From Desulfoferula mesophila (GTDB taxonomy: Bacteria > Desulfobacterota > Desulfarculia > Desulfarculales > Desulfarculaceae), in contig NZ_AP028679.1 of NCBI RefSeq assembly GCF_037076455.1, positions 1,379,501-1,443,500 on the forward strand: a stretch of DNA of 64,000 nt. The letters run 5' to 3'. The translations under genes and the position numbers were made by a program. Below, piece by piece: positions 40,244 to 48,011 of this stretch. The notes beneath the pieces were generated by a model, which had not been told where the DNA came from, did no database searches, and saw only the letters and a list, made by a program, of their open reading frames with translations. Within the stretch, counting starts at the first letter, position 1. Each line of letters starts with the position of its first letter.

Positions 40244-41023
40244 CTAACGCACGCTGAAGCCGTATTTCTTGAATATGAGTTTGGCCTGATCGCTCTGCAG
40301 GAAAGCGTAAAAGGCCTTGGCCGCCGGGCCGGCCTCGCCCTTGATCAGGGCCAGGGGGTAGACGATGGGCCGGTGGCTGCCCTCGGGAAACACCCCCACC
40401 ACCGTCACCTTGGGGGTGATGGCCGCGTCGGTGGCGTAGACGATGCCCAGGGGGGCTTCGCCGCGCTCCACCAGGGCCAGGGCGGCGCGCACGCTGGCCG
40501 CCCGGGCCAGGCGCGGTTCGGCCTTGTCCCACAGGCCCAGGGATTTGAGCGCCTGCTTGGCGTAGATTCCGGCGGGCACGTGGTCCGGGTCGCCCACGGC
40601 CAGACGGCCGTCGCCCAGCCACTGCATCAGCGGCATGCCCTTCTTCAGGGGGCCGCGTTCCTTGGCCCCCGCCGGGGCGATGAGCACCAGCTTATTGCCC
40701 AACAGATCCACCCGGCTGCCCGGCTCCAGGAGCTTTTTGTCGGCCAGGTAGTTCATCCACTTCACGTTGGCCGAGAGATACACCGCCGCCGGGGCGCCGG
40801 TGGCGATTTGTTTGGCCAGGGTGGAGCTGGAGGCAAAGGAAGCCACCACCTTGCCCTTGCCGGACGCCTCGTAGGCTTGGATGGCCTCGGTCACCGCGTT
40901 GGTGGTGGAGGCGGCGGCGAAGATCATCACCGGCTCGGCGGCCTGGGCCTGGCTGGCGGCCAAGCCCAGGCAGCAGGCCAAGGCCAGCATGGACAAGCGG
41001 CGTAAAAGGTTGTTCAGCGGCAT
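40244..41023 (-). CDS. modA: molybdate-binding periplasmic protein
   Basis: The 259-residue protein has a signal peptide (ending SQAQAAEP) and ModA motifs: FAAASTTNAVTEAIQAYEASGKGKV, FASSSTLAKQIATGAPAAVYLSA, VGDPDHVPAGIYAKQAL and LGIVYATDAAI (segments). It captures molybdate or tungstate for ModBC. GGAG lies just before ATG 41023. It follows resB-like copy 2 by 29 bp. Confidence 0.93.
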   Translation of the reverse strand: MPLNNLLRRLSMLALACCLGLAASQAQAAEPVMIFAAASTTNAVTEAIQAYEASGKGKVVASFASSSTLAKQIATGAPAAVYLSANVKWMNYLADKKLLEPGSRVDLLGNKLVLIAPAGAKERGPLKKGMPLMQWLGDGRLAVGDPDHVPAGIYAKQALKSLGLWDKAEPRLARAASVRAALALVERGEAPLGIVYATDAAITPKVTVVGVFPEGSHRPIVYPLALIKGEAGPAAKAFYAFLQSDQAKLIFKKYGFSVR

Positions 41024-41052
41024 GTGGGCTCCTCGCGCAAAAAAAGTTTGGC

Positions 41053-41886
41053 TCAAACGGCCGTCGCCTGGGCGGGGCGCGCCGCGCCGTTGGCCGGGCC
41101 GCCTCGCCAGGTGAGCACGGCCAGGGCGGCATAAAGCACCACCCAAGCCCCGTAGGCCACGAAAAACAAGGTGGTCATGGGATTTTTCACCAAGGCCAAG
41201 CGTACGCCCACCTTGGCCGGTTTGGCCCCGTCCTCGGGAGAGTAGAACCCGGCCAGGGTGAGACGCAAACCTTCTATGTCCATGGGCTGCAGGATCTTCA
41301 GGTCCCCCTGGCGCAACACCTTGCCCTCCCGGCTGATGACTACCTGGGCCCAGTTTTCCCGGGGTTTGAAGTTGGTGCTGGTCCAGGTCCAGCGGGCCTC
41401 GCGGTAGGGCAGGTTGATCACCGAGGTGTCGCTCAGAAAGCGCACCGACTCCAGGTGCAGTTTGAGCCCGCCGGGTAGCTCCAGCGTCTGGCCGGGCAGC
41501 ATGCGCAGTTCTTCCTGTTTATGCCCCAGGGCCATCTCCGCCCCGTGTCCCAAAAGCACCACCAGCATCACCAGGTGCACCAGGGTGAGCAGCCAGCCCC
41601 TGAGGGCGTTGCCCGCCCGGAGGCGAGGGAGTAGGCGGGTGAAGGTGCAGCAGCCAAGGTTCAACAGCATGACTCCCACCCCCAGGCACAGGCCCAGGAA
41701 CCATAAGGGGGCCAGGGGGTGCTCCCAGGCCGGGCCCAGGAGCCAATCCAGGATGAGCATGCGGTTCATGTCGAAGAAGGCGGCGGCCAACAGTTTGGGC
41801 TGGCCAATGAACACCCCCAGGCCCAGCCAAATCATCAGGGCGCCCAGGCTGCCCAGGGTGAATTTCAGAGAAGACAGGCGCTCCAT
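41053..41886 (-). CDS. ResB-like membrane protein, copy 2
   Basis: The 277-residue protein has three helices at the N-terminus (FTLGSLGALMIWLGLGVFIG and two more), a periplasmic domain with EELRMLPGQTLELPGGLKL, and a last helix near 250. The start ATG (41884-41886) shares one base with the ccsA-like stop. It is a short ResB relative and paralog of 37944-38738. Its place before modA suggests the haem/redox pair is co-expressed with molybdate uptake. Confidence 0.78.
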   Translation of the reverse strand: MERLSSLKFTLGSLGALMIWLGLGVFIGQPKLLAAAFFDMNRMLILDWLLGPAWEHPLAPLWFLGLCLGVGVMLLNLGCCTFTRLLPRLRAGNALRGWLLTLVHLVMLVVLLGHGAEMALGHKQEELRMLPGQTLELPGGLKLHLESVRFLSDTSVINLPYREARWTWTSTNFKPRENWAQVVISREGKVLRQGDLKILQPMDIEGLRLTLAGFYSPEDGAKPAKVGVRLALVKNPMTTLFFVAYGAWVVLYAALAVLTWRGGPANGAARPAQATAV

Positions 41887-42638
41887 TACGGCTCCAAGAG
41901 CATGAAGGTCATGAACAGGCAGATCATGAACAGGCCGGGAAAGGCCTGGGCGGTGATCCTCAGGCGAGGCTTGGCGGCCCAGGACGGGGGCAGGTGGGCC
42001 GCCGCGGTGACCAGGAGGAAGAAGAGGGTGGCCTCCAGGAAATTGGCGTTCCAGCACCAATAGTCGCCCATCCACTGCATGCGCCAGGTGAAGCCGGAAA
42101 ACTCCCCGGCCAGAAACACCGCCGTGCCCAAAAGCAGGAAGTTGCGCGACCAGCGCAAAAGGGTGGTGCGCACCTCGGGAGCGGTACCCACGGCGGCCAG
42201 GGCGGCCAGAGAAGCGTAGAGGAACACGGCCAGGGAGGCCATGCGCAGCGTAAAGAACAGCCGGCTCCAAATATACTTGTACATGTACCAGTCGGGGTAG
42301 AAGCGGTCCGAGGCCACCAGGAACAGGGCCATGAGCGCGGTTCCCGCCCACCAGCACAGGGCGGCCAGCCGCCTTTGCCCCTCGGCGGCGCCACAGGGGA
42401 TCAGGGCCAGCACGCTGAGCCACAGGGTGAACATAACGGCCGCCTCAAAGGTCCCGGCCAGGGGCGGGCGGTTCAGGATGACCGCCGACACCGTCGCCTG
42501 GGCCAGGGCCAGAACCAGCACCAGCCAGCCCATCCAGCGCCATCGGTCACCCTGACCGAACCAGGCCATGGCGCCGGACAGCGCGGTGACGCCCAGCAGG
42601 GCGTAATGGACGCATTTGAGTAGAGCCAAAAGAGTCAT
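41886..42638 (-). CDS. CcsA-like membrane protein, copy 2
   Basis: The 250-residue protein has about eight hydrophobic segments. The Trp-rich loop (FTWRMQWMGDYWCWNANFLEATLFF) corresponds to the haem-binding region of CcsA-type proteins and matches copy 1 (GDFWQWNAGFLSS). It is the first gene of the operon ccsA-resB-modA-modB-modC. A 19-nt hairpin just before its ATG covers the likely ribosome site, and a ModE-type box lies about 190 bp upstream. Confidence 0.78.
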   Translation of the reverse strand: MTLLALLKCVHYALLGVTALSGAMAWFGQGDRWRWMGWLVLVLALAQATVSAVILNRPPLAGTFEAAVMFTLWLSVLALIPCGAAEGQRRLAALCWWAGTALMALFLVASDRFYPDWYMYKYIWSRLFFTLRMASLAVFLYASLAALAAVGTAPEVRTTLLRWSRNFLLLGTAVFLAGEFSGFTWRMQWMGDYWCWNANFLEATLFFLLVTAAAHLPPSWAAKPRLRITAQAFPGLFMICLFMTFMLLEP

Positions 42639-42645
42639 GGCCTGG

Positions 42646-42664
42646 CTCCCGTGGTCAACGGGAG
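42646..42664 (-). promoter_or_regulatory. hairpin over the ccsA-like copy 2 ribosome site
   Basis: CTCCCG (42646-42651) and CGGGAG (42659-42664) are perfect complements around a 7-nt loop. On the minus strand the second arm supplies the GGGAG Shine-Dalgarno seven bases before the ATG. With a long leader (from about 42830 to 42639) this could be the expression platform of an RNA switch. A Moco/Tuco-type riboswitch is conceivable in this setting but was not matched. Confidence 0.35.
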
Positions 42665-42755
42665 GGCCTTGATCAGAACCGGCGGGGTGGAGAAGCGACC
42701 GTGCATGAGCCTGTTGTCCCTGGGCAGCGAATTCCTAGTCGTTTGCTTATCAAGA

Positions 42756-42764
42756 ATATAACGC
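42756..42764. promoter_or_regulatory. isolated half of the ModE-type box
   Basis: ATATAACGC repeats the inner half of the palindrome at 42831-42868. No partner arm is present, so it may be a weak second contact. Confidence 0.35.
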
Positions 42765-42830
42765 TTCGCCGATAAACGGCGCCGAGACCGAAAAATAGGC
42801 CATGGACGCCGCGAACGGGGCGTTAAATTA

Positions 42831-42868
42831 TTGGTAGCGTTATATCACAAAAAATATAACGCTACCAA
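42831..42868. promoter_or_regulatory. ModE-type operator (perfect 15-bp inverted repeat)
   Basis: TTGGTAGCGTTATAT (42831-42845) and ATATAACGCTACCAA (42854-42868) are exact complements with an 8-bp spacer. The GCGTTATAT/ATATAACGC core matches known ModE boxes (CGTTATAT-type arms). It lies upstream of the molybdate operon and just past the stop of the ModE-like gene. Molybdate-bound regulator should repress the operon here. As an RNA hairpin it could also end modE transcription, though no long U-run follows. Confidence 0.75.
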
Positions 42869-42884
42869 AAAAATAATGGCGGGT

Positions 42885-43274
42885 TTATTGGACCTTGCGG
42901 GAGTCGACCCAGGTCTGGAACTGCTTGACCAGGCGCCAGAACTCCTCGCGCGCCTTTTCACCGGCCGGGGTCAGGCTGGCCCCGCCGCCGGTCTTGCCCC
43001 CGGCCTGTTTATCCACCAGGGGTTCTGGGGCCATGCGGTTCATCTGCTCCACCAGATTCCAGGCGTGGCTGTAGCTCATGCCCATGGAACGGGCGGCGGC
43101 GGCCAGGGTGCCGTGCAGGGCGATGCGCTCCAAGAGCACGGCGCGACCCCAGGACATGTAGGTGTGGCCGTCCTTTTCCAGCCAAATGCGCCCCTTGAGC
43201 TGCAGGCCTTCTGCCGCGTGCTCCGGGCCTTTGGCCATGGCGTTGCGCTCCGGCGGGGCTTTGGGCTTGGGCAT
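42885..43274 (-). CDS. ModE-like molybdate-responsive regulator (DNA-binding domain only)
   Basis: The 129-residue protein carries the ModE N-terminal winged helix: AVLLERIALHGTLAAAARSMGMSYSHAWNLVEQMNRM (segments), followed by GGGASLTPAGEKARE. Full ModE has two further Mop domains for molybdate; they are missing here. Short ModE-like proteins of this kind occur in many anaerobes, where sensing must occur differently. Immediately downstream lies the perfect ModE-type box and then the molybdate operon. Confidence 0.82.
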   Translation of the reverse strand: MPKPKAPPERNAMAKGPEHAAEGLQLKGRIWLEKDGHTYMSWGRAVLLERIALHGTLAAAARSMGMSYSHAWNLVEQMNRMAPEPLVDKQAGGKTGGGASLTPAGEKAREEFWRLVKQFQTWVDSRKVQ

Positions 43275-43461
43275 GGTACGTCCAGTCTGGGTTCGGGTAA
43301 TACAGGCTGGCCGGTGATTGGCCGTTAATTATAGCCCGTGACCGCAGGAGGCGTGGCCGGGGCGCTCGCCTGGTCTTGCGCCTGGCCTTGGCGGCCGTTT
43401 GCTGCTATTTTGCCCTATCGTTCATCCAATAAATATCATGCCATCGCCAAGGAGTCCAAGC

Positions 43462-44322
43462 ATGGAACTTTTACATACCACCTACCAGGTGCAGGACCGG
43501 GTGGGGCTCATCACCCTGAACCGCCCCGAGCGCATGAACGCCTTCACCGTGCAGATGCGCAACGAATTGCTATATCTGCTGGGGGAAGCGGACCAGGATG
43601 ACCAGGTGCGGGCGTTGGTGGTCACCGGGGCGGGGCGGGCCTTTTGCGCGGGCATGGACCTGGCCGCCGGGGGTAGCACCTTTGACTATACCTCCCGCTA
43701 CCCCCAGGAGGACTCCCTGTCCCGCCACCGCGACGGCGGGGGCCAGGTGGCCCTGGCCGCCTACAACTGCCGCAAGCCGGTTATTGCGGCCATGAACGGC
43801 CCGGCGGTGGGAGTCGGGCTCACCATGACCCTGGCCATGGACATGCGTCTGGCCGCCGAGGACGCCAAGATGGGCCTGGTGTTCACCCAGCGGGGACTGG
43901 TGCCCGAGGCCTGCTCCTCCTGGTTCCTCACCCGCCTGGTGGGGGCGGGCAAGGCCCTGGAACTGGTCTGCACCGGCCGGGTGTTCCGGGCCGGGGAAAT
44001 GGCCGACAGCGGCCTGTTCAACCACCTGTTGCCCGCGGACCAGGTGTTGCCCAAGGCCCTGGAACTGGCCCGGGAGATCGCGGCCAACACCTCGGCCACC
44101 TCGGTGGCCCTGGCCAAGGCAATGCTCTGGCACGGCCTGGGCGAGCCCGATCCCCAGTCGGTCCACCTCATCGACTCCAAGGTGTTCTACTGGGCGGGCC
44201 GGCAACCCGACGCCGCCGAGGGCATCCAGAGCTTTTTGGAGAAGCGCCCACCGGAGTTCAAGCTGAGCCCCACCAAGGATATGCCTGATTTTTATCCTTG
44301 GTGGAAAGAGCCCAAGGTTTAA
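43462..44322 (+). CDS. enoyl-CoA hydratase/isomerase (crotonase family)
   Basis: ATG 43462 follows AAGGAG. The 286-residue protein has crotonase motifs: ITLNRPERMNAFT, VVTGAGRAFCAGMDL (oxyanion hole) and AAMNGPAVGVGLTMTLAMDMRLAAEDAKMG (second oxyanion segment). It keeps the acidic residue region in RGLVPEACSSWFL, so it should act on 2-enoyl-CoA thioesters. It stands alone between modE (opposite strand) and the arsenic cluster, so the pathway is not set by context. Confidence 0.88.
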   Translation: MELLHTTYQVQDRVGLITLNRPERMNAFTVQMRNELLYLLGEADQDDQVRALVVTGAGRAFCAGMDLAAGGSTFDYTSRYPQEDSLSRHRDGGGQVALAAYNCRKPVIAAMNGPAVGVGLTMTLAMDMRLAAEDAKMGLVFTQRGLVPEACSSWFLTRLVGAGKALELVCTGRVFRAGEMADSGLFNHLLPADQVLPKALELAREIAANTSATSVALAKAMLWHGLGEPDPQSVHLIDSKVFYWAGRQPDAAEGIQSFLEKRPPEFKLSPTKDMPDFYPWWKEPKV

Positions 44323-44544
44323 TTCGGCTGCGCCAGGCGCGGCTGCGCCAGAGGCCCGTGGGCTGTGTTGCCGGCATCGCTTGGGCCTCGGCGTATGTAA
44401 GAATACGCCTGCGGTTCGCGCTCGCCGGACGCCTTGCCCACGAACATCTGGCTGTGCCGCAAGATGGGGTGGCTGTAACGTACGCAAATGTAAAGTAAAA
44501 GCCAATTAATGAAGGGCGGCGGTCGAAAAAATCGGCCGCCGCCC
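44323..44544. other. intergenic region with hairpin repeat
   Basis: GGCTGCGCCAG-type short repeats (about 44336-44352) and a perfect dyad GGCGTAT-GTAAGA-ATACGCC (44390-44409) are present. I see no ORF with family features. It has the look of an intergenic repeat unit. Confidence 0.35.
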
Positions 44545-44580
44545 TTGACAATTTGGGGTATTTGGCCAATATTGCAAATA
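44545..44580 (+). promoter_or_regulatory. arsR promoter with overlapping ArsR-type operator
   Basis: TTGACA (44545-44550) and AATATT (44568-44573) are 17 bp apart, a good sigma-70 pair. The dyad TATTTG (44559-44564) ... CAAATA (44575-44580) lies over the -10 box, as expected for an ArsR repressor site. TTGGCCAA inside it recurs at the second site, 44949-44960. Confidence 0.75.
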
Positions 44581-44592
44581 GGAGGTGGTCAT

Positions 44593-44913
44593 ATGGACGC
44601 CGAGCGGCAAAAAAGGTTGGAGGCCAGGGCCCGCATCCTCAAGGCGGTGGGCAACGCCAGCCGCCTGCTCATCCTGGAGGAACTGGCCTCGGGTGAGAAG
44701 TGCGTTGCCGATCTGACTCAAGCGGTGGGCAGCGATATCTCCACCGTGTCCAAGCACCTGTCCCTACTCAAGTCGGTGGGCTTGGTCAAGGACGACAAGC
44801 GGGGCAACCAGGTCTTCTACTCCCTGCTGGCCCCCTGCGTGCTCAATTTCTTCGACTGCGTGGAGTCGGTGTTGCAGGCGCGGGTGCAGGCCCAGATCGA
44901 GGTCATCGGCTAG
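44593..44913 (+). CDS. arsR: ArsR-family metalloregulator
   Basis: GGAGG precedes ATG 44593 by a few bases. The 106-residue protein has the winged helix of ArsR/SmtB repressors (ILKAVGNASRLLILEELASGEKCVADLTQAV, SDISTVSKHLSLLKSVGLVKDDKRGNQVFYSL, in segments). The usual ELCVCDL motif is changed to EKCVADL, leaving one Cys there, with further Cys at APCVLNFFDC. Arsenite could be bound by that set. It probably represses itself and the permease. Confidence 0.88.
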   Translation: MDAERQKRLEARARILKAVGNASRLLILEELASGEKCVADLTQAVGSDISTVSKHLSLLKSVGLVKDDKRGNQVFYSLLAPCVLNFFDCVESVLQARVQAQIEVIG

Positions 44914-44948
44914 GGCAAAGGGAAATTTTTTTGGGATATTCATTGGTC

Positions 44949-44960
44949 ATTTGGCCAAAT
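44949..44960 (+). promoter_or_regulatory. second ArsR-type operator
   Basis: ATTTGGCCAAAT is a perfect 12-bp palindrome 14 bp before the permease ATG. It shares TTGGCCAA with the site at 44559-44580. Confidence 0.6.
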
Positions 44961-44974
44961 AGTTGAGTATAGCC

Positions 44975-46147
44975 ATGAAAGAACGTTACAAGCTTTTGAT
45001 GATCGTGGCCCTGTTCGCGGCGGCCTATTTCGTGCCCTGGGACAGCGAACCCATTCGGCGCTCGGGCCTGGAAGCCTTCATGATGCTCCGGGAGTACGCC
45101 CGCGAGCACGTGCTGACCTGCCTCATCCCGGCCTTTTTCATCGCCGGAGCCATCTCGGTTTTCGTCAGCCAGGCCTCGGTTCTCAAGTATTTCGGGGCCC
45201 AGGCCAAGAAGTTCCTCTCTTATTCCGTGGCCTCGGTCTCCGGCGCGGTGCTGGCGGTGTGCTCCTGCACCGTGCTGCCCCTGTTCGCGGGCATCTATTC
45301 CCGGGGCGCGGGCATCGGCCCGGCCACGGCCTTCCTCTACTCCGGCCCGGCCATCAACGTGCTGGCCATCGTGCTCACCGCCCGCATCCTGGGATGGGAG
45401 CTGGGCCTGGCCCGGGCCGTGGGGGCGGTGGTCTTCGCCGTCATCACCGGCCTGCTCATGGCCCTGATCTTCCGCAAGGACGACGCGGCCCGCGCCGCCG
45501 GGCAGGTCTATCTGCCCGAGGACGAAGCCAGCGGCCGCTCCCTGGGTCAGGAAGCCCTGTTCATGCTCACCCTGGTGCTCATCCTCATCTTCGCGGCCTG
45601 GGCCCGTCCGGCTGAGGGCGTCCAGGGCCTGTGGGCGCTGATCTTCGGGCTCAAGTGGTGGATCACCGCCGGGCTCTTGGTAGCCCTGGTGTTTTTGCTC
45701 AGGGCCTGGTTCACCAAGGAGGAACGGGTGGAATGGGTGGAGTCCACCTGGGGCTTCATGAAGCAGATATTCCCCCTGCTGGGGGCCGGGGTGCTGGTGG
45801 CCGGGTTCATGCTGGGCCGCCCTGGGCATCCCGCCCTTATCCCCCAAGAGTGGGTCAGCGCCTCGGTGGGCGGCAACTCCCTGGGAGCCAATCTGTTCGC
45901 CTCGGTGGCCGGGGCCCTGATGTACTTCGCCACCCTCACCGAGATCCCCATTCTCCAAGGCCTGTTGGGCGCGGGCATGGGCAAGGGCCCGGCCCTGGCC
46001 CTCCTGTTGGCCGGCCCGGCCTTGAGCCTGCCCAACATGCTGGTGATCGGCGGGGTGATGGGCTGGAAAAAGACGGCGGTGTTCAGCGGCATCATCGTGG
46101 CGATGTCCACCATAGCCGGTCTTATCTATGGCGCGTTCCTGGTCTGA
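44975..46147 (+). CDS. ArsP-type permease (COG0701/DUF318 family)
   Basis: The 390-residue membrane protein has the family motifs AVCSCTVLPLFAGIYSRGAGIGPATAFLYSGPAINV (segments) near residue 95 and SLPNMLVIGGVMGWKKTAVF near the end, with an FATLTEIPI segment between. Members export organoarsenicals or act with thioredoxins in arsenic clusters. ATG 44975 lies right behind the ArsR-type operator and has no clear Shine-Dalgarno; a TTG at 44963 is in frame. It shares an operon-like run with genes to 50734. Confidence 0.85.
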   Translation: MKERYKLLMIVALFAAAYFVPWDSEPIRRSGLEAFMMLREYAREHVLTCLIPAFFIAGAISVFVSQASVLKYFGAQAKKFLSYSVASVSGAVLAVCSCTVLPLFAGIYSRGAGIGPATAFLYSGPAINVLAIVLTARILGWELGLARAVGAVVFAVITGLLMALIFRKDDAARAAGQVYLPEDEASGRSLGQEALFMLTLVLILIFAAWARPAEGVQGLWALIFGLKWWITAGLLVALVFLLRAWFTKEERVEWVESTWGFMKQIFPLLGAGVLVAGFMLGRPGHPALIPQEWVSASVGGNSLGANLFASVAGALMYFATLTEIPILQGLLGAGMGKGPALALLLAGPALSLPNMLVIGGVMGWKKTAVFSGIIVAMSTIAGLIYGAFLV

Positions 46148-46187
46148 CCCTCCGGGGAAGGGCCCTAACCGTATAGGGGTGAGTAAG

Positions 46188-47378
46188 ATGCAAAACAAAA
46201 GCATAGTCGCCTTGCTGGGAATGGCCGGTTTCGTGGTCATGGCCGACAACTGGGTGGTGTCGCCCATCCTGCCCGCCATCGCGGGCAACCTGCACGTGGA
46301 CGTCACCAGGGCGGGGCTGTTGATCTCCGCCTATATGTTGCCCTTCGGGCTGTTCCAACTGGTGTTCGGCCCCCTGGCCGACCGTTACGGCAAAAAGCAG
46401 GTGATCACCCTGGCCATGGTCCTGTTCACCGTGGCCACCGGCCTGTGCGCCCTGGGGACGGGTTTGTCCGACCTGGCCCTGTACCGCGCCCTCACCGGCA
46501 TGTTCGCGGCCTCGGTGATGCCCATCTCCCTGGCCTTGATCGGCGACCTGTTCCCCATCGAAAAGCGCCAGGGAGCCATCGGCTCCTTTATGGGCATATC
46601 CTTTTTGGGCCAAGGCCTGAGCATGGCCATCGGCGGGGTGACCGCCTACTTCCTTAGCTGGCGGGGGGTGTTTTTCCTCTACGCCATGCTGTCGGTCATC
46701 CCCACCCTGGCCCTCATCAAGGCCTACAAGTCCATACCCTCCAGCAAAAACCCCCAGGCCAAGCTGCTGGCCCCCTACGCCAAGCTGCTGGCCCACACCC
46801 GCAGCCTCTACACCTACATCCTGGTGCTGCTGGAGGGCATGTTCATCATCGGCAGCTTCTCCTATCTGGGTGCCTACATCTCCGCCAACTACCACTACAA
46901 CTACCTGCAGATCGGCCTGATCATGACCGCCTTCGGCCTGGCCACCGTGGTGGGCGGCAAGCTGAGCGGCAAGCTGTCCCAGCGCCTTAGCCCGCGCGGC
47001 ATCCTGAGCCTGGGCCTTTTGGCGGCCACAGCCGCCGAACTGACCTTCGCTTATCTGGGAGACAGCCTGGGATGGCTCATAGGCGGGGTGGCGCTCTTGG
47101 GCTTCGGCTTCATCTTCACCCATTCCACCCTGCTTACCCGGGCCACCGAGTTCGCCATGAAGGCGCGCGGCGCGGCCATGTCGCTGGTGGCTTTCTGCTT
47201 CATGGGCGGCGGAGGCCTGGGCACCGCCCTGGGTGGGGTAATAATTCGCTACGAGGGCTTCAGCGGGCTGTTCTTGATATACGGCGGCTGCCTCCTGGTA
47301 AGCTGGCTGCTCAGTTTCGTCCTGATTCGCCACCACATCATCCAGAAAAACGAACTGGCTCTGGAGGTGGCGGAGTAG
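46188..47378 (+). CDS. MFS efflux transporter
   Basis: The 396-residue protein has 12 helices and the MFS motif A loop (GPLADRYGKKQVI) after helix 2. A GGGGTGAG site precedes ATG 46188. Its placement between arsP-like and redox genes suggests export of an arsenic species or a conjugate, but the sequence looks like a general drug-type MFS and not clearly ArsJ. Confidence 0.82.
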   Translation: MQNKSIVALLGMAGFVVMADNWVVSPILPAIAGNLHVDVTRAGLLISAYMLPFGLFQLVFGPLADRYGKKQVITLAMVLFTVATGLCALGTGLSDLALYRALTGMFAASVMPISLALIGDLFPIEKRQGAIGSFMGISFLGQGLSMAIGGVTAYFLSWRGVFFLYAMLSVIPTLALIKAYKSIPSSKNPQAKLLAPYAKLLAHTRSLYTYILVLLEGMFIIGSFSYLGAYISANYHYNYLQIGLIMTAFGLATVVGGKLSGKLSQRLSPRGILSLGLLAATAAELTFAYLGDSLGWLIGGVALLGFGFIFTHSTLLTRATEFAMKARGAAMSLVAFCFMGGGGLGTALGGVIIRYEGFSGLFLIYGGCLLVSWLLSFVLIRHHIIQKNELALEVAE

Positions 47379-47454
47379 GGGAGCGGCGTCCGAAACAGCC
47401 GCGAAAGCAATTGTAATCAAAATATCATCCAAAAAACCGACGGAGATGGTAGAC

Positions 47455-47688
47455 ATGGAAATCAAGGTATTGGGACCCGGCTGCGCCAAGTGCAAAAAGG
47501 CCGAGGAAGTGGTCAAGGAAGCGGTGGCCGAGGCCGGCGTGACGGCGGAAGTGGAAAAGGTCACCGGCATGATGGACATCGCGGCCTACGGGGTGTTGGG
47601 CACCCCGGCGGTGGTGGTGGACGGCCAGGTCAAGCTGGTGGGCAAGGTGCCCACCAAGGAGCAGGTCAAGTCCTGGCTGGCTGAATAG
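47455..47688 (+). CDS. thioredoxin-like small redox protein (CxxC, MTH895-type)
   Basis: The 77-residue protein begins MEIKVLGPGCAKCKKAEEVV. The CAKC pair is the active site, and VLGTPAVVVDGQVKLVG is the cis-Pro region. An ATG nine bases upstream is also in frame, but the GGAG spacing fits 47455 better. Proteins of this kind occur beside ArsP permeases and may reduce the arsenical or the permease. Confidence 0.9.
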   Translation: MEIKVLGPGCAKCKKAEEVVKEAVAEAGVTAEVEKVTGMMDIAAYGVLGTPAVVVDGQVKLVGKVPTKEQVKSWLAE

Positions 47689-47711
47689 GCTGCCGTTTCG
47701 AGGGTATGCTC

Positions 47712-47897
47712 ATGCGCTACTCCCAGGACATTCTCAGCGCCCCCGACGAGGAACTGGTCTGCTATTGCTCCGGAGTGAGCAAGGGCGAGATTCGGGCGGC
47801 CATGCGGGCCGGAGCCAAGACCCTGGCTGAGGTCAAGGCGGCCACCGGCGCCTGCACGGTGAGCCGTTGCCAGGAGTTGAGCCCTAGGGGCAGATGA
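47712..47897 (+). CDS. BFD-like [2Fe-2S]-binding protein
   Basis: The 61-residue protein has the four-Cys BFD pattern CYC-x31-C-x4-C (VCYCSGVSKGEIRAAMRAGAKTL, then TGACTVSRCQEL). It can carry one [2Fe-2S] cluster and pass electrons. An ATG at 47706 is in frame. It follows the thioredoxin-like gene by 23 bp and precedes arsC, so electron supply to arsenate reduction is plausible. Confidence 0.85.
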   Translation: MRYSQDILSAPDEELVCYCSGVSKGEIRAAMRAGAKTLAEVKAATGACTVSRCQELSPRGR

Positions 47898-48011
47898 TGC
47901 TCTCGGGAGATAAAGATCCTCCTCGGGCAGGGGGAAGGCGTGGGAAGCGAGATCGCGGGGCCGTTTTGAGCGCCGCGAGGCAACTTTGAACTCAAGGCGA
48001 GGTTACGACGC

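Noticed and set aside
39773-41005. Plus-strand open frame across modB/modA
   Set aside because: It is opposite two well-supported mod genes and has the Gln/Gly/His-rich shadow composition.
46188-47378. Assigning the MFS gene as arsJ
   Set aside because: ArsJ normally pairs with a GAPDH gene, which is absent, and the sequence resembles general drug-type MFS proteins.
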